Both the position numbers and the translations under genes were made by a program. From positions 1 to 25,807 of the forward strand of contig LRSR01001675.1 in NCBI GenBank assembly GCA_001579985.1: a stretch of DNA of 25,807 nt. Reading direction: 5' to 3'. Of the stretch, positions 9,217 through 17,888 are shown in pieces; position 1 is the first letter of the stretch; the number at the start of each line of letters is the position of its first letter. The notes beneath the pieces were generated by a model that saw nothing but the letters and a program-made list of their open reading frames with translations, had not been told where the DNA came from and searched no databases. The stretch comes from Hypsibius dujardini. Its lineage: Eukaryota; Tardigrada; Eutardigrada; Parachela; Hypsibiidae.

Positions 9217-11630
9217 ATGAGATAAACAGACAGGTACGCAGGCAGGCAGAGTAACAGAAAGATCAACAGATTGACAGACAAACAAACAGACCGGCTTAAC
9301 GACAGACCGACAGACAGGCAGACAGACATTTGCACAGTCTCAATCACTAGTATGATTCACTCATACCTGATATCTAAAGAAAGACAAATCGCAGATAGAT
9401 CACACAATCACAGACACAGATGCAGACAAAAGAGACTCTCAAGGACATAAAAAAGTCGCAAATAGTAGGCCACAAGAAAAACTACAGAAAGATCTAGACA
9501 CCTACATTTGCATAAACAGAGTGACAAAGACAGAATAAAGATACAAAGAAATTCGACAGAAACAGTGGCCGAAACGGCAACAACTCAGACATGACATGAC
9601 CACTGGCAGAACCGGCAACAGAAGACATTTACACCGGCCTTACCGACAACAGACGAACCCCAAATAAAACACCAAACATCAAACCTAACATATTTATGAA
9701 CTAATTGTTGTAACGTACCTGCAATAGTCTGGGTCCCCTGCCCAATCAAGAACCCTCCCTGGTTACCGCCCTGCCGGATGATCACCTGCACCTGGCCTTG
9801 ATTCTGACCCATACCACCGCCACTGCCGAAACCACTGAAATCCGACCCGCCTCCACCCAAAATGCTTCCAATCTCCAGCAGCTTGTCTGCATTCCCATTG
9901 TCAAACTGCTGCTGACCGCCACCGTCCACCATATTCTGACTGGCCGCTCCCGAATCTCCCCCACTTGCGCCCATCCCCATCCCACCGCAGGTGAAGCACC
10001 GCTTGAACCGTTCATGCCCTGCCTCATCCCCATCCACAAACTGTAAGGTCTTGGACCGAGAACTCGCCCTGGTCGGGTTGATGCTTCCTGCCGCGGGGAT
10101 TGATCGGCTTTCCGGGGTCTCTTCCGAGTAGACCGCTCGGAAAACCCCGTTTCGAGGGATCGGTTCCAGTGGGAGGGTCGGAATTCGGTTGTTCCGCTGT
10201 TGCTGTTGCACTCCGCGTAGGTTGTTGTACTTTCTGCGGTTGTGCAGTAAGACGTAGAGGTTCGAAGAAAGCGACGGGGCCACCGGTTCGGCAACATCAT
10301 CGACGGGTGATTCATCGTCTTCGCTGCTGCGGACAGGCTGCTGTTGTAGCAGGTTCTTGTCGGCGGCTGAATAATCACTTCCGGATTTGTCTGATCTCAA
10401 GCTAGGCGACGACGACGCCGCTGCCGTTTTCCAAGCCGCATAATCAACGGCGGAATTGTCTTCGTCGTCCGGGGAAGCGTCTGTAACCAAACATACGCCT
10501 TCACTAACAAGTGAAATATAATGAGCTCCAAAAAAACACAGGCCAAATGGAGAGACAAAATCCAGGTGCTTTTCTGGAAACACTTTCACATACCAGCATA
10601 CTGTGTGTTGATTAGTGTGGCCTGTGCAAGGACTGTCTGACACATCTCTTACTCGGGGCTTTATTCAACTGCCGAATTCAGGATCACTTCGAAATCGGTT
10701 GTTGTTTATATCTACTGCAGTGAGGAAAATAAAAATTTATTTCACCGGTCAAGTCGAACTAAGTTTTTTTGCCGATATTTCAAAGTTAGGAAAATATAGG
10801 AAGATTCCATTTCTTTTATTTACACTGTAAAAATGGAGATTTTTAGAACTGCGTTATATGTGACCTTTTTGACACCATCCCATTTTAAATTTAGTTTGGA
10901 ATCGATTGGCATCAGCCGAAAACAAGTATGGGGTCAGTGGGCGGAGCTACAGACCAAAACTGTAAAACCTCGTTGGAATTAGCGGTTCTTTTTGAAAGAT
11001 ACTCAGAACTCCGCCCCCTGATCTCGGAAAAATATTGGGGTGACACCAATCGACTCGAAGTTTAATTTGAAATGGAAAATTGACAAAATAGTTTTTCTTA
11101 AGTCAACTCTAAAGACCAATATTTTTACAGTGAAAATGAAGAAAAATGGAATCTTTCTGTGTTTTTTCAACTTAAAATATCACCAACAAAAATTAACTTG
11201 ACTTAACCGGCGAAATAGATTATTATGTGGATCACTGAAGTAGGTCTTAATAAAACAAAAAAGTATTTCCAAGTGATTCCGAATGAGACACTTGAATAAT
11301 GCTAAAAGTTAGGGCACCATTAGTATGTGGAGAAGTCTGTATTTCGGCTCACCCTACACTTGCTCGATAAATCGGTTCACTCATGGGCTTCTCCTTGATG
11401 GCATGTGCTTGATTGTTTGATTTTTAGAAACGCTATAGTATACTAGGATATAATATGAAAAATCAAACAATCAAGCATCGCTATCAAAGAGAAACACATG
11501 AGTGAGCCAGTTTATCGACCAAGTGAAGGGTGAGCCGAAATACAGATTTCACCTCATACAGAAGTACACAGACTTGCTTACCGGAAGACACGCCAAGCAC
11601 CAGGAGCAGTAACAGACCGTAGGACTTCAT
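5047..11630 (-). CDS. Secreted repeat protein, 1096 residues, unrecognised family
   Basis: I do not recognise this protein. Six exons on the minus strand join in frame: 11630-11582, 10480-9719, 9005-8439, 8101-7721, 7196-6789, 6170-5047. All five junctions are phase 1. Layout: signal peptide (MKSYGLLLLLVLGVSS, residues 1-16); acidic, Ser/Gln-rich propeptide (17-177) ending in RFKR; Gly/Gln-rich segment beginning CFTCGG (178-270); eight full ~63-residue repeats and one half repeat (about 271-816); Gln/Ser/Gly-rich tail (817-1096) ending PCGGGKK. The only cysteines are 178, 181 and 1091. The repeats are rich in Tyr, Thr, Gly and beta-branched residues, suggesting beta structure. Secretion, proprotein processing and a fibrous, silk-, cuticle- or matrix-like role are inference from composition and layout. 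The start codon is supported by the hydrophobic leader directly before a splice donor. Confidence 0.85.
6190..6785 (-). repeat. GGAC/ACGG-rich degenerate tetranucleotide tract in an intron
   Basis: This fills the 618-bp intron 6171-6788 of the repeat-protein gene. Unlike most tracts here, the unit is ACGG/GGAC rather than CAGA, densest near 6215-6320. The open minus-strand frames across it are repeat artefacts. Confidence 0.75.
7197..7720 (-). other. AT-rich intron of the repeat-protein gene
   Basis: This intron separates the two-repeat exons 8101-7721 and 7196-6789. It is AT-rich with long T runs and lacks the tetranucleotide tract found in its neighbours. I see no gene or element in it. 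Confidence 0.7.
8200..8290 (-). repeat. CAGA tetranucleotide tract in an intron
   Basis: CAGA/CAAA units lie within the intron 8102-8438 of the repeat-protein gene. The Leu/Ser/Val/Cys-rich minus-strand frames here are artefacts of the repeat. Confidence 0.8.
9050..9330 (-). repeat. Long CAGA microsatellite in an intron
   Basis: The tract includes a perfect run of about fifteen CAGA units near 9150-9211, the longest clean run in the window, within the intron 9006-9718. All three minus-strand frames are open across part of it because (TCTG)n has no stop codon. Confidence 0.9.
9999..10010 (-). other. Furin-type cleavage motif RFKR in the repeat protein
   Basis: Residues 174-177 read R-F-K-R, matching the R-x-K/R-R consensus of proprotein convertases. 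It is followed at once by CFTCGG and preceded by a 161-residue acidic, Ser/Gln-rich segment. Cleavage here would remove the propeptide and expose two cysteines at the new N-terminus. Use of the site is inferred. Confidence 0.55.
10823..11132. mobile_element. Foldback MITE-like element with CACTGTAAAAAT ends
   Basis: The 12-bp terminal inverted repeat cactgtaaaaat (10823-10834) is matched by its exact complement at 11121-11132. Internal matches continue inwards symmetrically, for example atcgattgg at 10901-10909 against ccaatcga near 11046-11053, around a centre near 10978. No coding capacity and no clear target-site duplication are seen. It lies in intron 1 of the repeat-protein gene. Confidence 0.7.
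11323..11559. mobile_element. Foldback MITE-like element with ~90-bp arms
   Basis: The arms begin gtatgtgg (11323) and end catac (11559) and are near-complementary throughout. The innermost matched block is tgcttgattgtttgattttt at 11406-11425 against its complement ending at 11477. The loop is about 30-35 bp. The right end lies only about 20 bp from the splice donor of exon 1 at 11581. No clear target-site duplication was found. Confidence 0.75.
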
Positions 11631-12092
11631 GGTCCCGGTACCGGTACGCGTTCGGTGTCGGTTGAATTGAACGACGACGACGCACGGTGACCTGACCGGA
11701 AACGAAATCACTGCTCTACGAGGTAGGCGTTCACGTACAGGCGGACCAGGGTTCACAAAATATCAACGGTATCAAATTGCAGCTATTCAGACAATACACC
11801 AGGAACTCGAACGATAGCTAAGAAAAATTAGCTAGAGTCGCAGTGCACCTTTTTCGTTGTGGTTGCCTGCGTTTGTGTGTGTGTGTGTGTATCTGTGTCT
11901 GTGTTTGTCCGGACCCTCGCTGATGTGGTGGCCATTAAGCGCCGAAGGGTAGGTTTTTGTTGTTGACACCTGTTGCCAATACCTTTATGCCGTTTATCAA
12001 ACGAGTGGCTCATTGCAATTACGGAGTAAATCATTTCGATACTCTTTGGTGGCGGTCGCTGCGGCTTATGGGACTTTCGGAGCCGAACAATG

Positions 12093-12189
12093 CGAACCGT
12101 CGAGCGCTATCGCAACGAACCGTCGAGCGCTATCGCAACGAACCGTTGAGCGCTACCGCAACGAACAGCCGGGCGCTATCGCCACGAAC
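12093..12189 (+). repeat. Tandem array of a 23-bp unit, about four copies
   Basis: The unit cgaaccgtcgagcgctatcg plus caa repeats four times at a 23-bp period, with the last copies diverging, followed by a partial copy. The array looks open in some frames only because the unit lacks stops. Confidence 0.85.
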
Positions 12190-12376
12190 AAAAAAATCGT
12201 GCGCGGACTGATCGTACCCAGACAAATACTATTCAGACAATTTTCACCTCTGAATTCGTAATCAAACAATTCTTAGTCAAAAGAAATTCTGTATCACTAG
12301 ACAAATCCTTCTGCAAACGTTTCTCCCTTCACCCTCCCAAAAAACACTATCCGAAATACGGTTACAATCGATAACA

Positions 12377-12446
12377 GTTACATTTTCTCTTGTAAATACC
12401 GTTCCATATCGCAATATGGAACGGTATTTACAAGAGAAAATGTAAC
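12377..12446. repeat. Perfect 33-bp inverted repeat with a 4-nt loop
   Basis: The arm at 12377-12409 starts gttacattttctcttg and ends gttccatat. It is followed by the loop cgca (12410-12413) and its exact complement at 12414-12446. An outer pair ttacaatc (12362-12369) and gattgtaa (12453-12460) continues the symmetry after a short unpaired gap. No target-site duplication is seen. Confidence 0.9.
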
Positions 12447-12515
12447 AGAGCAGATTGTAATAGTTTTTAGTCCCTGAAGTAAAAAGTTAACCAAACGGAG
12501 CACCATCAATGACAC

Positions 12516-13536
12516 TAGAGCCCTGCAAACCGCACCGCAGCCCGCATCGCACCGCCGCAGCCCGCGCGGCGGACTGCGGCGGTGCGGTTTGGGCTTGTTC
12601 GCGGGCTGCGGTGCGGGCCGCGGTTTCCATCTTCGCGGTTGCGGTTTAACTTTTCAAATCCGCCGCAAACCGCACTTGCCGCTTTTCTGATACCATAAAT
12701 AGATATTAGAGAGGTTGAAGCAACGCGCGTAAGAGTAGCGTAAGAGTAAGCGTAAGGAAATCGACCAATTGAAATCGTGCATGGGCGTGGCCAAACTTAC
12801 CTCTTACGCCGCATGCGTTACCCTCGTCGTAAGGAGCAGTGGGCCTTACGCGGTGAAGTAAGCACGGTGTAAGAACAATTCAGTATACTTAACCCCGGTC
12901 AATTTACTGGAATTTGACTCAAACTTCTAAGCAACAGTAGCAACTAGCCACCTGGGTTGTAGAAAAACTATGAACTCAACTGAAATAGAAAATTTAGAGG
13001 CCGATTTTTGTCGCGCATGCCACCGTTCGAGTAACTAAACTTTTCGTCCGTTAAAAGACCATTCGCGTACTACAATAGAAGTAGGGTTGGCATCAAATGG
13101 CGAAAAGCTAGAGTTTGATTTGATTTGATTTTGAATGTCATTTTATCATTTGATCATTTGATTTCTTATCACTCCTTTTTCCCATGAAACATGATTTGAT
13201 TTGAATTTGAATTTGACATTTGACACTTAATGCCATGCCTCAACCTCTCTATTGCAATCAGTTCTCCATTATCCCACAGAGGCAGGCACAATAGAGCCAT
13301 CTGATTTGTTTACGTATTGAAAACACGTACGTATTTACGTATTGTTTACGTATTTGTATACGTATATTTTATTAGGTTCTAAAATTGGCGGTGCGGTTTG
13401 CGGTTTGAGGGTGCCAGCCCGCGGGCTGCGGCGGTGCGGTTTTAAGGGTTGCCTGCGGTGCGGTGCGGGCCGCGGTTTAGAAAATAGGTCGCGCTGCGGG
13501 CTGCGGTTCCATTTTTTCTGACCACGCAGGGCTCTA
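12516..13536. mobile_element. Non-autonomous hAT-type DNA transposon (1021 bp)
   Basis: The element begins tagagccctgc (12516-12526) and ends with the exact complement gcagggctcta (13526-13536). It is bracketed by perfect 8-bp target-site duplications, aatgacac at 12508-12515 and 13537-13544. An 8-bp duplication with TAGAG-type ends is the signature of the hAT superfamily. Both ends are very GC-rich and carry repeated GCGGTTT/AAACCGC motifs (12527, 12584, 12620, 12641, 12667; 13393, 13400, 13436, 13472), resembling the subterminal transposase-binding repeats of hAT elements. The interior is AT-richer, with TTTGA and TACGTATT runs, and encodes no transposase. Confidence 0.9.
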
Positions 13537-13871
13537 AATGACACACATTTTATTGGGACTTGTTCCTACTATTGTGAATCGTAGTTAGGTATGATCTCTG
13601 TCTTGAGTGAGAAGGGCGACGGTTAAATTCCCGGACGAGTATTTTCTTCCATTTGTTTTTCACCCTTAAAGGCCGGTCGGCTATGTCAATGATGCCAAGT
13701 CATTTTGTGGTCAAGGAGGGAGCATTTCGGGTAGACTGACCATTGGTCGATCAAGTGCGGCTCAGTCCAGAATTGTATCTATTTTTGCATCCCATTTCGG
13801 GATGCAATTATGGATTTATTTTAGTATGGACAAAAAAGATAGACCGCCAAATTGTAACGTCCTGTGGCACG

Positions 13872-13947
13872 GTTTCGAGAACACACGGAAATGTCTCCTT
13901 CCCAGCCACACGGCTGGGAAGGAGGCATTTTGTGTGTGTTCTCGAAA
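13872..13947. repeat. Imperfect hairpin, 36-nt arms and 4-nt loop
   Basis: The left arm starts gtttcgagaacacac and ends ccttcccagcc. After the loop acac, the right arm starts ggctgggaagg and ends gtgttctcgaaac. The arms differ at a few central positions, giving a pre-miRNA-sized fold. It may equally be a small foldback transposon remnant. Confidence 0.8.
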
Positions 13948-14125
13948 CACACACTGCGCGGATGGATGTTCGCGCGGATAGATCCACAGGAAGCTCTCCT
14001 GAACTATCCCACTGTTGAGATCCTCGACAGGAAGACTCTAAAATGGCCGAGATTTAGGCACTCCGAAATCGAGACCAACACAGATACAAAAACTCGAGCT
14101 GCTCCACGCATCCAACCGATCGCAA

Positions 14126-14253
14126 CGGAAGAACCGTGAGCACTGATTTATGCGAAGCGGAAGAACCGTGAGCACTGATTTGTGCGAAGCGGAAGAACCG
14201 TGAGCACTGATTTGTGCGAAGCGGAAGAACCTTGAGCACTGATTTATGCGAAG
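14126..14253 (+). repeat. Tandem array of a 32-bp unit, four copies
   Basis: The unit begins cggaagaaccgtgagcactg and ends tgcgaag. Four copies follow head to tail with one to three substitutions each. A minus-strand open frame of Ser/Arg/Phe-rich repeats across it is an artefact. Confidence 0.9.
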
Positions 14254-14593
14254 ACAACGAGCAGAAACAACTGCACAAAATGAGCGCGCAGAGTCGGCAA
14301 ACGGTAAACTACCGCTATCTCTCCCCTGGTGGTCAGACCGCACAGACAAGAACACAACCACAGACAAAGTGTTTGCCACTTCGCTACTAAACTCTAAACT
14401 GACCGTCTTGGCACGTCCTTAAACTCAATTCTGGAAGCAGCGACTGGGTGACGTCATAATTGCCCACCATGCAATGCGGGGTGCAAATTCACAAATGCAC
14501 AACGCACTGGCTGATTTGTTGTGGTTTTGTAGGTGTTGCATTTATTAAATATATTTATTATTTATTCTTATTTTCACGAACTTCGCGGTAAAA

Positions 14594-17500
14594 ATGTCTA
14601 CGGTAAAAAAATACTTTAAGTTGCGAGGAATCAACATCGGCAGGTAAGGTGTGCGTAAGTTGCTGTTGAGTGTTCATCGTGTCACAACGTGTGTACACAC
14701 ATGGCCACAATACTGGGTGTTTGGCTCAAACTCGGGCCACTAAATTTTGCTTGCACCCAGCTAAAGAGTGGTTCGAACTCTGTTACTCAGCAATCTGGCC
14801 ACGTTTGTACCGAACCGCCATTTTCTTGTCTCGCATACGATTCCGCCAAGCCGTGCCATTAATGCCCACTCTCATTTATCGTCGGATTTGCAGCGATGCA
14901 CTTCACTATCTGGAGTCGGTCGTAACTGATTTCACCGCCGGCAAGAAGCGCACTTTCATCGAAGAAGTCGCATCCCATTTGCAGAAACAATCTGGTATAC
15001 TTTCAAACTATTTCGTACCGCTTGATTGATGAATTGAGTGATCCGTTTTAGCGTGTAATCAATACATCAATCAACTGCTAGCTTTGTATGCATTGTTACA
15101 GTGTGTGCTCAATCAGTCAATCAAAGCAATGCTGTCACGTGCTTACGGATCAATTGATTGATCGATTGTATTTCGTACCGCTTGATTGATGAATTGAGTG
15201 ATCCGTTTTAACGTGCAATCAATACATCAATCAACTGCTAGATTTGTATCCATTGTTTCATTGTGCGCTCAATCAGTCAATCAAGCGATACTCTTACATG
15301 CCACGAGTTTTGCAGAGATTTCCCGCAATATTTCGCGGGCGGAAATTGAGATTGCCGTCAAGGAATTTTCACTTCAAGATGACGTTTCTGGGTGAGCAAG
15401 GTGTTGGAAAAATTATTTTGATTTTCGGGTGATTTAACTAGGTGGTTTGATTATAGGACAGAGTTTTTTTGGGTTTACGACGCCTTCAGCATTCCGCAAC
15501 TCTTCTACGATGTGGAGAAAAAGCACTATTTGCAGTACGAGTAGCGATTTTCGTCTATTTTTGTTTAATTAAGCTGATTTTTTCCTTCAGTGCGGCGACT
15601 CTAAACAAACCGCCACCGTTGCTGCATGAGACAGCGGATTTCAGGAATTTCGCTTTTGTCGAAAGATATGAAGCGCTATTTCAGGTGACTTACCATCGCG
15701 CATTGCTGACTTGTTTGATTGAATAATTGGTTGATCAATTGACTGATTGATTGATTCATCGATTGTCTGACTGATTGATTGATTGATCAGTTGACTGACC
15801 GATTGATTGATCGACTGATTGATTGAGTGATTGATTGATGCATTGACTTCCATGTAGACCAAGATAGATTGATTGATTATCTTTTTCATTTACATTTATA
15901 TTTGAAAACCTGAATACCGAAGGTTGATTGGTGAATTTATACTTTGATTTACATTAATTTTTCAAAACTCATAAATCATATATATTTCATCTCATTTTTA
16001 AAAACTAATAATGCATCCGTATTTTCTCTTATTTTCAACAATTTACAAAGTATATATATTTCCTCGTATTTTTAAAATATAGTTAAATCATATCTAGTTA
16101 CTCTCAATTTAAAACTAATAAATGATATATAAATTTTCTTATTTTTAAAAACTCGTTGAATCATATACGTTCGTACGTACGTACGTACGTCATATACGTG
16201 ATGTGTATTTTCTCTTAATTTTAATACTAATAAATGATATGATTTACTGTTTTTCCAGAGAATGTTGCGGAATCCTGCCTTCACTAGACCTTCCTTGGAT
16301 CGAACCAAGGGCGATGGAAAGTTCACTGTAATTACACACATGGCCAAAATTTTGGGTGGCAAACTTTAAGCCAAAAAGGGTGGCCCGAGTTGGAGCCGAA
16401 TTAAGTCACCGCGCGCAAGCGCTCTTGACCACAGCTGACCATGCAGTCTTAACTCAATTGATAGATTGATCGATTGATTGAACTAGTTTATTTTGGCGGA
16501 ATTTAGAGCCGCTTGCTCAATCTAATTTTCTCGCTGAACCGGGCATATAATCAAAGATTTAGGAGAAAGCAGTGGCAAGCTCTAGCCAAAGTGTCTCAAA
16601 CTTAAACCACCCTGATGGCTGGAACTCTGTCACCCAAAATTGTGACCATGTGTGCCAGTATTCTCGAAATTGCATGTTTTGTATTCGCTGCCGAATAACT
16701 GATTTTTTCCCTACTGCCTGGCAGTTACATCTCATCGAGGAGCTGCTTAGCTCTTCTATTCCCATCCACAACACCGTGGTCCTCGCTATGCTGTCCTCTC
16801 TTCAGGAGCCGGGGAAGTATCATCTGGAAGATCCAACCGGCGCCATTCAGTTGGAGTACAACGCGGAGACCAGCTTCACCGGTGGTCTCTTCACGGAAAA
16901 TATCTTTATCCTTGCTGAGGGCTGGTATGATGAGAAGGTGTTCCACGCCACGGGACTGGGAATGCCGCCCGCGGAAACTCGATCTGAGTCTGAGTATGCC
17001 AAGACCGAGAGACAGACAGACGGACAGACAACGGACAGAAAGACAGACAGACAGACAGATAGATATACATACAGACAGGCAGACCTGCAGGTGGCAAGCA
17101 GACAGACAGACAGACAGACAGACAGATGGATAGATAGGCAGACTGAGAGCATACAGGCAAAGATTGGTTGGACAGACCAATAGATGCATAAGTAGCAGAC
17201 GGACAAACAGTTATGGACACATTTGCAGTTAGATAGGCAGATGACAAGCACAAAAACACAGGCGCCGACCGACAGGAAGAAATATGCAGGCAGATTCCGA
17301 ATCAATTACTTTTATCTTGTATTACCATTCTAGCAAATTGTTTGGCAATTTCAACTTTTTCGGTGGCTCCTCCCAAGTGGCTCTGCGGGTATCCCCCAAG
17401 CTGAAGAAATTGGAGGACAAGTATGAGGACAGCATGTTCGTCATTATGGCTGATGTCTGGCTGGACAGACCAGAAGTAACAAATATTTTACTGCAGTCCC

Positions 17501-17855
17501 TTCAGCCATTGAAAATTTCTGTAGAAACAATTGCACAGGTCCTTGAGAAACTGGAAGCAGTATTCCGCGGCCTTGCCGACAGTCCACCTTTCTGTTTCAT
17601 CCTCTGCGGAGATTTCATTTCGGAGACGGAAAATATGAACCACGCAGAGCTGCTTAAAAGTAAGGCATCTGTTTGGCAGTCTGACAGCCTGATTGTCTCT
17701 GTGTAACTGTCTCTGTCGCTTTTTCTGTCTGTCTGTTTGTCTGTCTAACTGACTGACTGACTGACTGACTGCGTACTTGTCGGTCTGCTCACGTATTCGA
17801 TCATGATTCTTACTTCTTGTTTACTTATTTGTTTGTTTGTCTACCTGTCTGTCTC

Positions 17856-17888
<33 letters not shown>

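Larger units (their letters stand above)
11631..14593. other. Divergent intergenic region rich in mobile-element debris
   Basis: This ~3-kb spacer should contain the promoters of both the repeat-protein gene (left, minus) and POLE2 (right, plus). I could not identify a convincing TATA box for either. It contains a TG run (11874-11890), a 23-bp tandem array, a perfect hairpin, a hAT-type element, a second hairpin and a 32-bp tandem array. The short open frames here look like by-products of these repeats. Confidence 0.7.

Noticed and set aside
9033-9347. Cys/Leu/Ser/Val-rich open frames that look like small membrane proteins (also at 690-1260, 2225-2615, 8102-8322, 16725-17305, 17803-18092, 18344-18647, 23559-23741).
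   Set aside because: They are translations of TCTG/CAGA repeats, which have no stop codon in any frame; they lie in introns or spacers and have no family resemblance.
13570-13655. A tRNA-like stretch (ggttaaattcccgg resembles a B box, with tagttaggtatg upstream).
   Set aside because: I could not fold a proper acceptor stem, anticodon stem and T arm. At most it is a degraded tRNA-derived remnant.
14126-14253. A CRISPR-like array of regularly spaced repeats.
   Set aside because: The copies are directly head to tail with no spacers, in an animal genome; it is an ordinary minisatellite.
14038-14379. A Ser/Arg/Phe-rich minus-strand frame with internal repeats.
   Set aside because: It is generated by the 32-bp tandem array at 14126-14253 and has no splice or family support.
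17476-17538. Treating the segment as coding POLE2 sequence.
   Set aside because: It adds 21 residues absent from the family at a point where removal restores WLDxxEVLEKL exactly.
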